From contig JALJCO010007085.1 of assembly GCA_023101725.1 (NCBI GenBank), forward strand, positions 451,515-515,514: 64,000 bases of DNA, in the 5' to 3' direction. Source of the stretch: Atherinomorus stipes. Lineage: Eukaryota; Chordata; Actinopteri; Atheriniformes; Atherinidae. Every line of letters starts with the position of its first letter. Within the stretch, counting starts at the first letter, position 1. Of this stretch, positions 48,601 to 55,369 are shown one piece after another. A program made the position numbers and the translations under genes. Under the pieces are notes generated by a model, which saw nothing but the letters and a program-made list of their open reading frames with translations, searched no databases and had not been told where the DNA came from.

Positions 48601-51507
48601 AAAACGACGCAAACAAGATCCAAGTTTTAACATTTAAGACATAAATGTAATAAAAATGCACCATAAACTGGTCACTGGCTTAATTGTGCAGTTTAAGGTT
48701 GGTTGGCTATAGTTCTGCAACAGATAAGCACAGATATATCCATTTAAAGCAGGACCCACTGCCCTGCATGTCTTGGAGGCAACCCTAATTTTTCACACCT
48801 GAATCAAGTGAATGGCTCATTAAAAAGCCTGCAAATAACTCGATGAGGAAGTTCACGAATCTGAATCAGGCTTTGGAGTAGGAACTAAAGAATAAGCAGG
48901 CCAGTGGCTCCTGAGGACCCGAGCTGGGAAATATTGATTTAAAGGTAGCAAAGCAATGCTACATCGAAAGAAATTGCTTGTTTTTGTTTAGAATGGGAAG
49001 TCAATGACAAAATTAAATTTTAAGACTTCTGGCACTGATTCATTTTGCATAAAATCTATTCCGTCAGATTTCCACTGCACCACATTTATTCATTTAACCT
49101 AATTTTACCAGAACAAATTCTTATTTATCATGATGGCCTGGCAAGTGCCAGAAAGCACTTGTAGAACAGAGGGGAAGGATCGAAATAAAAATAATAAAAA
49201 CAAATAATGCACACAGTCATCAATAACACCATAAAACTTTAAAACAGACAAACTGTAAGTATAAAAACTGTAAATAGCTAGATATTTATCAGAAAAGAAG
49301 ACAACTAACATACTGGCAACAGACACCATTCTGTCTGTGTCCTAAGCTTTTGGGATCATGATAACCAATGCTACATGGTAGCAATACCTGTTGACCAATA
49401 GAATTCAAGAGTACAACAGTACTATTTGCAATCATTTCTGTGGCGAGAGTTTCATCATGTACCATGATGTATGTTGGTCCATCCTCTATTTTGGCTTATG
49501 GCTCAGTCACAAGTTGACCCACAGCCTCTTGATACTTAATTTGTAACACAGAAAATTCTCTGAGTTTTGGAAAACTTTCGAATTTGACTCATCTGAAATC
49601 TGGTCGAAAAGTAAATTATATGAATCAGCGGTGTCTTTTCCAACCTTCTACCTTGAAAAGGATCCAGTGCACCCTGGCAAGTGTAGCAAAAGTCAAAAAA
49701 ACCCAAAATCCCAAAGGAGGACTCTCCGAGATGAGGCTGCTGGAGGTGGGAACCAAAGGAAAAGATGGCCTCATTCAACGCAACACTTTCAGTTCACTTC
49801 ATATGCTGCATGCAACATCTAAAACACATGAGGTAATGACAACTTGTGAGAAACAAGGTGTCCCCCTCTGGAGAAGTGAAATTACATTGCTATATCAATC
49901 TTCAAGAAGCTGTCTTTTGCTGGTGTCATGCATTTCACAAAAACAACCCTCTCTAACATCTTTCCACTTGATTTTGGACTTAAAAGTTGTGTGTTTATGA
50001 ATGTGTATGTCAGGTAAAGCTTAGGCAACTGCCAGCATCTGGAGAGGGCCAGTCTGCACAGAGCAGCCATACCTTTACAGCACTTATGCATGGCTCATTG
50101 CATTCACCCACACAGGAAAACACACAAAAGAGATGAGAAAAGAAACATATTCATCCCCTCAATGTTCCTTTGTTTTCCTGTTTTCACAGTCACAAATGCA
50201 AATACAAAGAAAAATAATTAGGACTGAAATGCTTGCAGCTCAATCCATTCATCAACTGAGTCATTCTCCAAGTTTAATTAAATCTTTTATGTGGACTCAA
50301 ACATGTTCTGTTCTCTGACATTAGTGAGTTATCTAAGGAAGATTTGATCCAATTAATCGTTTACAGGAGTGGCCTCAATGCTCACTTCATTTAAGCATCA
50401 CTTAAAAAACCAGATGTAACATGACAAACTGTTCTTTTAAGTGGTTCTGTGTGGCTCTACACTACAAACGTTGCATATTTTTAGCACATCTGGCTCCAGA
50501 GGGACTAGAAATCCTGGCACACTGCCTCCGATTCCCACTGAGGGGATCGGGGACGCATTTTCTAAGTGGCAGTCACTGATGAGGAAGATGAGCAGAGCTG
50601 ACACTTGAAAAAGCCATTTGGCTTGTCAGGTGCATTTTTTTCCACATCAAGACACACAGAGTCCCAAACATTTAATGCTTAGTTGACCAATCTTCATGAA
50701 AAAGAACCAAGTGGTTTTAAAAGGACATTGCAACTGCTGCCCTCAAATTTGCTAGATAAGGAATAAGCATATTTAAGTTTTTTAACCAGACAACAGACGA
50801 AAACCAGACATCGCTGTGCTTGAATGAAAATGAACACCCTGTTGTAGCTTAAACAAGACATCTGACTACATGTCACTGGACTCTTATCAACTTGAATTGT
50901 TAACTTCAGCTTTTTTCAATACTTTCTCATTCTGAATAGTAATTTAATTAGGCTAGAGGAAAAATGCCTCCCAAGAAACTGAGAGAACCTTGTGTACAAA
51001 CATACAGCTGCACGTCCTACTTCCTACAGCAGGTGCGTGAGGATCTGATGGTGGCAAGGTGGTGTTGCCTTGACTACAGCAGTGTGAAGGTATGGTGTCC
51101 AGCGGCTGTTCTGGTTATTATGGATGTAGCATAGCCTACAGAACCACTCACGCGCGCTCATATGTAAAGGGCTGCCTCTGCGACAGTGATGCTTGTGGCA
51201 AAATGAAAACACCTGAGTCGTGACGAGGTTACGAAACGACCTCAACAGTTCAGCGTGGCGTCAGGCAACCTGACGGTTAAAAGATAAAACCACTGCCAAC
51301 GTTCATAAAACACCAAACACGGAAGGACGGACAATCAGTCAGCGGTCGCTTTGAAGTACTCACGCTCTTCTTCCGCAGGTGCAGCCCGTGCTTGAGTAGC
51401 CCCGGCAGATCCCGGATTTTATGTTTAAGCTGTGCTTGGTCTCGTGCGCTCCTGTTCCACCGCAAGCCCGCGAGCAAGCCGTCCTCTGCGGGCTCTGAGT
51501 CCTCCAT
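8703..51507 (-). CDS. rapgef5: rapgef5: Rap guanine nucleotide exchange factor 5 (whole gene, 26 coding exons)
   Basis: The protein is a nucleotide exchange factor that loads Rap1-type small GTPases with GTP. The mammalian protein (Repac, GFR, MR-GEF) is also reported to bind M-Ras-GTP through its RA-like region and to act in beta-catenin nuclear entry. Exons read in order give: N-terminus with CpG promoter; DEP domain (exons 3-5); a vestigial cyclic-nucleotide-binding region (exons 6-10); an acidic linker with [14 protein letters not shown] and the REM domain (exons 11-14); an RA-like domain (16-18); a catalytic RasGEF/CDC25 domain (19-25); and the C-terminus [10 protein letters not shown]. 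The TFDVP and YVVVSGTP motifs single out rapgef5 among Epac relatives. All splice phases agree except the entry to exon 11, which is unresolved. The predicted long form is about 950 residues. The short form from ATG at 20841 is 600 residues. Whether this is the a or b teleost paralogue cannot be told. Confidence 0.9.
9675..9729 (-). CDS. rapgef5: rapgef5 exon 25
   Basis: 18 codons plus 1 nt: [18 protein letters not shown]. Acceptor CCAACAG, donor GTGAGT. Confidence 0.9.
9919..9983 (-). CDS. rapgef5: rapgef5 exon 24 (helical hairpin region)
   Basis: 21 codons after a split Asp: [20 protein letters not shown] and [10 protein letters not shown] is diagnostic of Rap exchange factors. Donor GTGAGT. 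Confidence 0.93.
10082..10169 (-). CDS. rapgef5: rapgef5 exon 23 (RasGEF block 4)
   Basis: 29 codons plus 1 nt: [20 protein letters not shown] and IPFMPLLLK. The [13 protein letters not shown] motif lines the catalytic pocket in the family. Confidence 0.93.
10312..10362 (-). CDS. rapgef5: rapgef5 exon 22
   Basis: 17 codons, [17 protein letters not shown], phase 0 to 0. Good polypyrimidine tract ending TTTAAG, donor GTAAGA. Confidence 0.88.
10456..10546 (-). CDS. rapgef5: rapgef5 exon 21 (RasGEF block 3)
   Basis: 30 codons after a split His: [20 protein letters not shown] and [10 protein letters not shown]. Epac relatives read NLNSFFAI; here Ala replaces the first Phe. Acceptor AAACGTAG, donor GTAAGG. 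Confidence 0.92.
10657..10835 (-). CDS. rapgef5: rapgef5 exon 20 (RasGEF block 2)
   Basis: 59 codons plus 2 nt: [53 protein letters not shown]. Strong match to the family. Acceptor CATGCAG, donor GTAAGA. Confidence 0.94.
11792..11914 (-). CDS. rapgef5: rapgef5 exon 19 (RasGEF catalytic domain, first conserved block)
   Basis: 41 codons, phase 0 to 0. [20 protein letters not shown] and WSLFKSIHE are the first RasGEF conserved region. Acceptor TGTGCAG, donor GTACAC. Confidence 0.92.
12708..12805 (-). CDS. rapgef5: rapgef5 exon 18 (RA-like domain end)
   Basis: 32 codons after a split Glu: [20 protein letters not shown] and [12 protein letters not shown]. This matches the LQPNDLVISKSL...YRKDL block. 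Acceptor TTTGCAG, donor GTACGT. Confidence 0.88.
12958..13107 (-). CDS. rapgef5: rapgef5 exon 17 (RA-like domain)
   Basis: 49 codons with split ends: [49 protein letters not shown]. This is the ubiquitin-like Ras-association fold; in mammals the corresponding region binds M-Ras-GTP. Donor GTACAA. Confidence 0.88.
13359..13437 (-). CDS. rapgef5: rapgef5 exon 16
   Basis: 26 codons plus 1 nt: [20 protein letters not shown] and QTETRE. QFSLKENW is the family form; here QLSLKENC. Acceptor CTGCCAG, donor GTGAAT. Confidence 0.87.
13582..13612 (-). CDS. rapgef5: rapgef5 exon 15 (31-nt small exon)
   Basis: One base completes His, then [10 protein letters not shown], matching the HTVDEYSPQKK block of the family. 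Acceptor TTCTAG, donor GTATGA. Not a multiple of three, so it must be included for the frame to hold. Confidence 0.82.
13715..13806 (-). CDS. rapgef5: rapgef5 exon 14 (REM end)
   Basis: 30 codons plus 2 nt: [20 protein letters not shown] and [10 protein letters not shown]. Acceptor CTGTTCAG, donor GTAAGT. Confidence 0.9.
14759..14859. repeat. poly-C / (CCA)n / (CA)n compound repeat
   Basis: A 16-base C run grades into CCA units and then about 34 CA units with two interruptions. It lies inside a rapgef5 intron. Confidence 0.95.
15823..15967 (-). CDS. rapgef5: rapgef5 exon 13 (REM domain)
   Basis: 48 codons after one completing base: [37 protein letters not shown] and [10 protein letters not shown]. 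RKRKVLxLVSxW is a strong family block. Donor GTAAGA. Confidence 0.9.
15968..16056 (-). other. rapgef5: Candidate U12-type AT-AC intron, 89 nt
   Basis: The 5' end reads ATATCCTTCC (16056-16047). The branch consensus TTCCTTGAC is at 15985-15977, with its branch A ten bases before the AC 3' end (15968). These fit minor-spliceosome rules (RTATCCTT, TTCCTTRAC, short branch-to-end distance). Splicing here gives ALLG-HYSSAR, collinear with rapgef5 proteins (ALLRHYSAK). A U2 alternative (GTTGGG at 16065 to TATAG at 15962) keeps frame but deletes the conserved residues. Confidence 0.8.
16057..16135 (-). CDS. rapgef5: rapgef5 exon 12 (REM domain)
   Basis: 25 codons: [20 protein letters not shown] then QALLG. 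It matches the REM helices of the family ([13 protein letters not shown]). Acceptor GTTTCAG. The 3' end is best placed at GGACA/ATATCCTTCC, a U12-type donor, which continues as HYS in the next exon as in relatives. Confidence 0.88.
16136..20483 (-). other. rapgef5: rapgef5 intron 11 (after exon 11)
   Basis: A 4.3-kb intron with GT/CA runs at 18120-18140, 18235-18262 and 18785-18816. A weak minus-strand pol III B-box-like string near 16680 (GGTTTGATTCT) hints at an old SINE. No other coding sequence seen. Confidence 0.55.
20484..20841 (-). CDS. rapgef5: rapgef5 exon 11 (acidic linker, REM start; possible short-form start)
   Basis: The frame is open from ATG at 20841. It contains an Asp/Glu-rich run, then [14 protein letters not shown] and [20 protein letters not shown], the REM (RasGEF N-terminal) opening. 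A TGA lies two codons above this ATG, so a long-form exon must enter downstream of it. Phase-compatible AG sites exist at codon 27 (GAAAG/C) and codon 33 (GATAG/G), both with poor polypyrimidine tracts. Alternatively ATG 20841 starts a short isoform from an internal promoter. The 5' limit is therefore uncertain; the 3' donor (GTAAGG) is clear. Confidence 0.8.
20842..21434 (-). other. rapgef5: rapgef5 intron 10; possible internal promoter or missed small exon
   Basis: The 593 bp between exon 10 and the ATG at 20841 have no resolved exon. The phase mismatch means either a small exon, a downstream acceptor in exon 11, or an alternative first exon starts here. No TATA box is evident. Confidence 0.4.
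21435..21580 (-). CDS. rapgef5: rapgef5 exon 10 (C-terminal cNBD helix)
   Basis: 48 codons plus 2 nt. [20 protein letters not shown] closely resembles the Epac hinge helix (VRLKEHDQDVLVLEK), confirming this frame over two others. A Ser/Thr/Pro-rich tail follows ([14 protein letters not shown]). Acceptor TTTTCAG, donor GTCAGT. The exit phase requires one base from the next exon. Confidence 0.8.
21581..28749 (-). other. rapgef5: rapgef5 intron 9 (after exon 9)
   Basis: A 7.2-kb intron holding an RTE-type LINE relic (about 22790-23755) and poly-A/T runs (21927-21952, 24665-24694, 28207-28225). Otherwise unremarkable AT-rich DNA. Confidence 0.6.
22790..23755 (+). mobile_element. RTE/Rex3-like LINE relic
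   Basis: Plus-strand sequence follows the well-known 3' part of this fish LINE: a GACAGAATTTCTAGGTGCAGC block, TGGGGTCTTGTTCACAAGTG, then AGAGGAGCCAGATGAAGTGG, CCACCTGGAAGAGCTG, and the end CGACCCCGGATAAGGGACAA with an ATGGATGG-like tail. The frame is broken throughout and internal pieces are shortened, so it is inactive. Confidence 0.75.
28750..28935 (-). CDS. rapgef5: rapgef5 exon 9 (Gly-rich linker and cNBD-like remnant)
   Basis: 62 codons. [19 protein letters not shown] is a flexible stretch. [20 protein letters not shown] and [17 protein letters not shown] then align with the Epac phosphate-binding cassette and following strand (GDDFGQLALVNDAPRAA...CHFLRVDK). The FGxLAL consensus is lost. 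Phase 0 at both ends, donor GTTAGT. Confidence 0.78.
28936..31584 (-). other. rapgef5: rapgef5 intron 8
   Basis: 2.6 kb of intronic DNA; short GT runs at about 28537 and 29360. No repeat family or gene recognised. Confidence 0.5.
31585..31658 (-). CDS. rapgef5: rapgef5 exon 8 (Ser/Glu-rich linker)
   Basis: 24 codons: [20 protein letters not shown] then ESSP. Acceptor GTTGCAG, donor GTAATG. This acidic, phosphorylatable linker lies where Epac has the beta-barrel core of its cAMP-binding domain. Confidence 0.75.
31818..31866 (-). CDS. rapgef5: rapgef5 exon 7
   Basis: 49 nt, 16 codons: [16 protein letters not shown]. This continues the Epac-like helix (VKRELAAVL). Acceptor AAACAG. Of two overlapping donors, GTACGT keeps the phase with exon 8. 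Confidence 0.78.
32005..32086 (-). CDS. rapgef5: rapgef5 exon 6 (lead helix of vestigial cNBD)
   Basis: 27 codons: [20 protein letters not shown] and LERLTST. It aligns with the Epac helix leading into the cyclic-nucleotide domain (FEELLHIKALSHLSTTVK). Donor GTCAGT. Phase joins exon 5 directly. Confidence 0.8.
34129..35300 (+). mobile_element. Tc1/mariner-type relic(s), interrupted
   Basis: It begins CAGTGGGG directly after a TA, as Tc1-like ends do, and continues with the fish Tc1-like string AATAAGTATTTGGTCACC and TCACAGACCTGTAACTT. After the insertion at about 34329-34979 the same element resumes (TATCCTCCACTCATTACCTG). At 35200-35300 the plus strand encodes [20 protein letters not shown], a Tc1 transposase C-terminal motif (SPDLNPIEHLW). 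Non-functional. Confidence 0.65.
34329..34979. mobile_element. Foldback element with ~250-bp inverted arms, nested in a Tc1-like relic
   Basis: The left arm (about 34340-34585) is the reverse complement of the right arm (about 34715-34970) with scattered differences. For example TTCAACCTGGACCTTATTTC and GAAATAAGGTCCAGGTTGAA, and GAGTACTATTGTCCTG and CAGGACAATAGTACTC. The 130-bp spacer is more GC-rich (GGAAGCGCGCATCGTGAACG). No coding capacity, so probably a non-autonomous DNA transposon. Its ends are not exactly fixed. Confidence 0.7.
37621..37798 (-). CDS. rapgef5: rapgef5 exon 5 (DEP C-terminus)
   Basis: 58 full codons. [16 protein letters not shown] is the end of the DEP fold (Epac: F.D....FYRF), followed by [17 protein letters not shown]. 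Acceptor CTCCTAG, donor GTAAGTAG. It leaves two bases (CC) that are completed by exon 6 to Pro. Confidence 0.88.
37799..38911 (-). other. rapgef5: rapgef5 intron 4
   Basis: 1.1 kb of AT-rich intron ending at a 21-base poly-T (plus strand, 38889-38909) directly adjacent to the donor of exon 4. Nothing else recognised. Confidence 0.55.
38912..39033 (-). CDS. rapgef5: rapgef5 exon 4 (DEP domain core)
   Basis: 40 codons: [35 protein letters not shown]. The GVELVQWL and VWQVLLELG strings are the DEP hallmark helices, which target Epac proteins to membranes. The donor is followed directly by a poly-A run (on the minus strand), unusual but with GT intact. Confidence 0.88.
39541..39647 (-). CDS. rapgef5: rapgef5 exon 3 (DEP domain, first part)
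   Basis: 35 codons plus 2 nt: [20 protein letters not shown] then [12 protein letters not shown]. This corresponds to the Epac segment that precedes and begins the DEP fold (AGR...RDRKYHL..YR). Donor GTACAC is weak, but the exit phase joins exon 4 exactly. Confidence 0.8.
39648..41776 (-). other. rapgef5: rapgef5 intron 2
   Basis: 2.1 kb, AT-rich, with poly-A/T runs at 39708-39720 and 41690-41706. No gene or classified transposon seen. The 507-bp intron 3 (39034-39540) is equally plain. Confidence 0.5.
41777..41827 (-). CDS. rapgef5: rapgef5 exon 2
   Basis: A 51-nt exon, 17 codons [17 protein letters not shown], phase 0 to 0. It lies between a polypyrimidine/CCCAACAG acceptor and a GTAAGG donor. 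It is a short Pro/Thr linker before the DEP domain. Being a multiple of three it could be skipped without frame change. Confidence 0.65.
44277..44345 (+). repeat. tRNA-derived SINE trace
   Basis: AGCTCACTCAGTGAAATAGG resembles a decayed A-box region, and GGTTTGATTCC is an exact B-box form 45 bp later. Too decayed for a tRNA gene. Confidence 0.4.
45491..45873. mobile_element. hAT-type MITE with 8-bp target duplication
   Basis: The element is 45499-45865 (367 bp). Left end TAGGAATGGGCGATAT; right end reverse complement TAGGGATGGGCGATAT, one mismatch in 16. Flanks are the identical 8-mer GTGGAGAT at 45491-45498 and 45866-45873. The 8-bp duplication and TAGGG-type ends indicate the hAT superfamily. 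No transposase inside. Confidence 0.88.
47132..47173. repeat. Perfect-length hairpin (16-bp arms)
   Basis: CCAGCTCGTGACCTTT, a 10-base loop, then AAAGGTCATGAGCTGG; arms pair with one wobble position. Immediately after it a further CATGACCAGCTCATGAG repeats the arm sequence. Confidence 0.75.
48750..48952. repeat. Common fish palindromic MITE-like repeat
   Basis: It runs from ACCCACTGCCCTGCATGTCT, via CACACCTGAATCAAGTGAAT and, inverted, TGAATCAGGCTTTGGAGTAG, to GCTCCTGAGGACCCGAGCTG. The two halves are partly inverted copies, as in the abundant fish elements of this type. Superfamily not assigned. Confidence 0.5.
51364..51507 (-). CDS. rapgef5: rapgef5 exon 1 (start)
   Basis: 48 codons from [14 protein letters not shown] to HLRKKS, donor GTGAGT, exit phase 0. 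The ATG has a strong context (AAACCATGG) and sits in CpG-rich DNA. Basic and Leu-rich residues 25-48 precede the DEP domain. The N-terminus is not conserved enough to prove homology alone; assignment rests on phase, donor and promoter context. Confidence 0.75.
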
Positions 51508-51760
51508 GGTTTGCCCCCCTTCTTCCTCCTGCGTGTCCTCGAGCTGGCTGCCTGTGCTCCCGGTGTCTGTCTAGAGTATCCTCACAAGGCGCACCGCCGC
51601 CCGCGCCCGTACGCCATTTCCCCCCGCCTCGCGCTCACACTCACCGACCCGCATCTGCAGCCAAACCGCGCGCAGCCCGGTTTAGTGAATGTATTCCGCA
51701 GCACGCGACGCTACTCCACCCTATGGCTCACGCGTTCTACTCTTCAGCAGCAGCCTACTA
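51364..51760. promoter_or_regulatory. rapgef5: CpG island over rapgef5 exon 1
   Basis: GC- and CpG-rich (many CGCG and CCGC runs at 51590-51710) in an otherwise AT-rich window, overlapping the first coding exon. No TATA box is obvious, fitting a broad CpG promoter firing leftward. Confidence 0.65.
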
Positions 51761-52419
51761 TACCAGGTTGATGTGTGGATGCGTGTGTTGTCTGGTGAGG
51801 GGAGGGGGGACTACAGGTGCATAGAAACATTGCATCACTTCCACCTTTCATTTACTAATGGCTAAGGCGCCACAGAAAAGCGCGAGACAGCTGATGACCA
51901 TCATATTAAAGATGTTTTTGCTCTGTCAACTTCATTGGTTTGGCAGTGTAGCCTATGTGTGTCAGGCTATGCGTTGTAATACAGCACAAAGAATAACAAT
52001 GTTTGGGGGGGAGCAGCACTTGGTGGAGCTACGTCACCACATTACCTGGCTCAAATTTCGAAAAGTAAACAAAGAGCAGCCTCAGAGTGCCTCTGAGTGT
52101 GTGTGCAGTTGTCCATTCTTTCTAGTTTAAGCTGAATTTGGTCCTCCTGACAGTGAGAGAATGTTGCAGAGCCAGCAACCAGTTCCAGTTTAACCTGAGG
52201 GAGAAGACAGGTGAGAAACTTGAGGGGTCTACCCTGGTGGGTGGTTGAAAATTTGGCATCGCATCTCTTATGTAGTTCCTGATGCTGGGAATTTGTCATG
52301 CAAATACTCTTCACCAAGCATGATTTCCTAGTCTTCACTTCTTTGATAGTTGCATGTCTTTGCATAACAAAGTGTATGTAATGAGGGCCCAGTGGAGCAA
52401 GAAGCTTCAGTCTCCTGAT

Positions 52420-53265
52420 ATTGCAGATATTTACTGGTTCTGAAATTGCTCAGAAAACTTTTCTACAGTATACAGTCTACTTAGCCACATTTTCCTGATT
52501 GCAACCATATTCTCTGTAGAATTGATAGCTTCTGTCTTTTTCCACATAATTAACTTCTATAGTGACCCATAAGACTGGAGCCATACACACCTTCAAACTG
52601 CTTCTTCTTACAGTTGATGTTGCACACTACAGACTCATGGCCCATTTCCATTTAGATTTCTCTCTTGTCATCATTCTGCTACAGATTTATCTGAACTTTG
52701 TCTGCCCGAAGACTGACCTTTGAGAACTGCTCTGTTTTTTAGGTTAATTGAGGGAAATAGCACTTTGTGGTGGTTGTTTTTCAGTCTTCCCTTTATATGG
52801 TAAACTTCGACAAGTAGTTTCTGAAGAGCCTCCACTTTGTTGAATGTTTTGAGGAAGTTTTACTTTGAATACAAATGTTCCTGCAGCCTTAGAGCTCATA
52901 TAACTACATGCTGTGGGTTCACATCATTCGGAATAAACTCCAGACCTTCCATCTGTTTTAGTAAGAAGGACATAAAGGAGCAGACTACACTTTTCCATCA
53001 ATGAGTTTTAAGTTAATTGCTGAATTTCATTTGGGCGCTTGAAGGGGGACTCAAAATATTGAGTTTTACTTCCTTAATTGTACCATTAATTTGAACAGAT
53101 GCCCCCATATTAAAGCAAGGATTTACACTTCCAACTTTCAGACAGGATTTCATCAACTTAAAAACATCGCCAGAGTCTGCCCATTTCTCTCTCTTGCGAG
53201 CACGGAGGTACTTGTAGCAGCCCTCGGCATCAATAAAAGAGAAGAAAGTTTCTGACTTTGATTTG
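52420..53265 (-). pseudogene. Unidentified decayed coding-like segment
   Basis: Minus strand 53265-53020 is open for about 85 codons without an ATG: SETFFSFIDAEGCYKYLRAR, REKWADSGDVFKLMKSCLKV, NMGASVQINGTIKEVKL. Further along, 52900-52740 shows AAGTFVFKVKLPQNIQQSGG among stops and frame shifts. The composition looks protein-like, but I do not recognise the family. It could be an old processed pseudogene or a transposon-borne gene. Confidence 0.35.
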
Positions 53266-54213
53266 ATATATTTATTATGGAACTAGAACTGGAATATATT
53301 TCAGTGAGCTGCTGAGATCTTGAACTAACTGCATTTTCCTAACCACAGAAGGGAGAATTCAAAAAGTACCATAATACTTCAGCGATACTTGACAACTCGT
53401 GCAAGAAAAAACAGCCAGAAAGAAAGTTAAAAACTGTTTTCTCATAAAAATGATTGGTTGTGTCACTGTGAAGCTTTTTTAAATTAACATCATAAGCTTG
53501 CAGGACACAGGCCCCATGTTTTAATATTAGTTTTTTCAATGTCTTTACATGAATTTCAGTTTAAAGACTACTTACAATTTTACCTTTTAAATTGCTTCTC
53601 AGTGTGCATGGCAGCCTTTGTTTTTCAAAAAAGATTTTATTTGTTTTTTTTAACATTAGCATTCAAGTTAATAGATTTAGGCTATATGAGATTTTTTGTA
53701 ACTATGATTGACAAATAAGGGATTTCTTTAAGCAAATGTAGTCTAACTGAAGAGTTTGCTTTGCTCTGAGTCTTGGGTCTTAAAGCTGAGCGAAAATTTA
53801 CTCTGAAAAGCTTGAAAGTGAAAACCTAGAAGGTCTGTGTGGTACAGTTATGCTTGCTAAAAGTATGGGTAATTTGTCACAAGTGGTGAGTTTTAGGGAT
53901 GGGAGGAGAAAAATAAGAAATCAGAGTATCTGGATTTTTTGTTTAGGATTTTTAAATCACTTTTTTGTTGTTCAAAAAAAAAAATTTTCTCCCAAATTGA
54001 TGTATGTGTGAAAAAAGTTACCAGCTTTCTCCAGCAGACTGAAATGTTTTTCTCAACAACAGAAATATGACGTTATATCTGTTTCTAGAAAGAAAAAAAA
54101 AAAAAAAAAAAAAAAACTTAAAAGGAAACCAGAGAATGCCGAACAGCTTGGTCTGGTGTTTGAAAAAGCAAACTGAAAAACACAAACATCGTCATGATTA
54201 TCATCGTCATTAA

Positions 54214-54496
54214 AGAATGCTGCACAAGCTGATGAAGATGATGGAGGACACTTCCCATCCTCTCCACAACACGGTGAAGAATCAACAGAGTGTGTTCAGT
54301 GGGAGGCTGCGTCAAGTTCGCTGTAGGACGGAGAGATACAGAAATTCATTCCTGCCAGCAACCATCACCCTAAAGAACAAGACTGACTGACTTTTTTGTT
54401 TATTTAAAAAAAAAAAAAAAGTGAGCTTTTACAATACTGAATTTCCCTTCTGGGATGAATAAAGTATTTTTCATTTCATTTCATTTTTTCATTTCA
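54214..54496 (+). mobile_element. LINE 3' end, copy A
   Basis: Encodes MLHKLMKMMEDTSHPLHNTV and RYRNSFLPATITLKNKTD, the C-terminus of a fish LINE polymerase (L2/Rex1-like), then GGGATGAATAAAGTATTTTT and a TTTCA-repeat tail, the usual 3' end of such elements. Strongly 5'-truncated; nearly identical to the copy at 58383. Confidence 0.75.
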
Positions 54497-55133
54497 TTAT
54501 TGAATAATCGCAATTTAACAGTCTGTTAATGTAGGCTACAATCCAGACTGTCTGACATTTAGGAAGAAAAGGGGAACTTCCCCCTGAACTTGTTTTATTC
54601 ACATAAATATGTAGCGCAGCTTTTATTTGTCATTTTGATCATTTCACTTAAACTGAATATTTTTTCTTGTTGCCAATCCAGAATTCAGATGGACGCAATA
54701 AATCAAGACAGTCTGCCTCCTTCTTCCTGTCCTAAAGACAGTTCAGCGGATACTTTGACCATTTCATGAACGCAGCCATTTGTAAAATTTAGCTCCATGT
54801 GTTTGCTCTGGGGTGCTAGCATTAAGAACATATCCTCTGATAACAGATGAACTGTTGAGGCAGCAAGGAACTGGGGATTTGTCTGACTGTATATGATGCA
54901 CAGTAGTTTCTTTCCCTCAAAGGCAGAAAATTTCCTACATTTTTTTTTCAATTATTTCTTCATGAGTGAGGTCTTTTTATACAACCCAATCCTGAAAAAA
55001 CTTTTTTTTTTCTTTCTCAGTAGGTATTTCTCAGAGTACGGTGCTTGTTGGCCCCTCTCTCCCGACCTCTCTGCTCCTAACTGGCCAACGCAGGGGGGCC
55101 GCCCTTCCCGTCTGGTTCTGCAGGAGGCTTCTC

Positions 55134-55369
55134 CTTTTTTTTTTTTTTTTTTTTTTTGTTTCTTGTATGATCCCGAGGGGAAATTGGCTCTGCATTTCAC
55201 CACTCTGTCTGGTATAGAGAGAGAGGGCTGCTCTGGCCGGGGAGATTTGGAGGGTTAGGACCTTGCTCAGGGATCCACAGTGTTTAACCTAGGAGTCGTG
55301 TCGGGGACTCGAACCCGGGTCCTCCGCGCCAAAGCCCACGACGCTACCACTAGGCCACCCACTCCCCCT
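55134..55369 (-). mobile_element. tRNA-derived SINE, apparently full length
   Basis: Minus strand starts with a tRNA-like head, A box TGGCCTAGTGGTAGC (55357-55343) and B box GGTTCGAGTCC (55315-55305). It continues with TGAGCAAGGTCCTAACCC and CCCTCGGGATCATACAAG, typical fish SINE body and tail, and ends in a long A run (plus-strand T run 55134-55157). Transcribed by pol III if active. Confidence 0.8.

Larger units (their letters stand above)
41828..51363 (-). other. rapgef5: rapgef5 intron 1
   Basis: The 9.5-kb first intron. It contains the hAT-type MITE (45499-45865), a palindromic repeat near 48750-48952, a tRNA-like SINE trace at 44277-44345, and a hairpin at 47132-47173. No other exon could be placed with phase and splice support. 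Confidence 0.6.

Noticed and set aside
54118..54315. Minus-strand ORF repeated at 58291-58557
   Set aside because: It is the antisense shadow of the LINE 3' ends, which explains its duplication.
55300..55369. A genuine tRNA gene
   Set aside because: A and B boxes are present but the sequence continues into a SINE body and poly-A tail, and no proper cloverleaf with an anticodon stem is evident.
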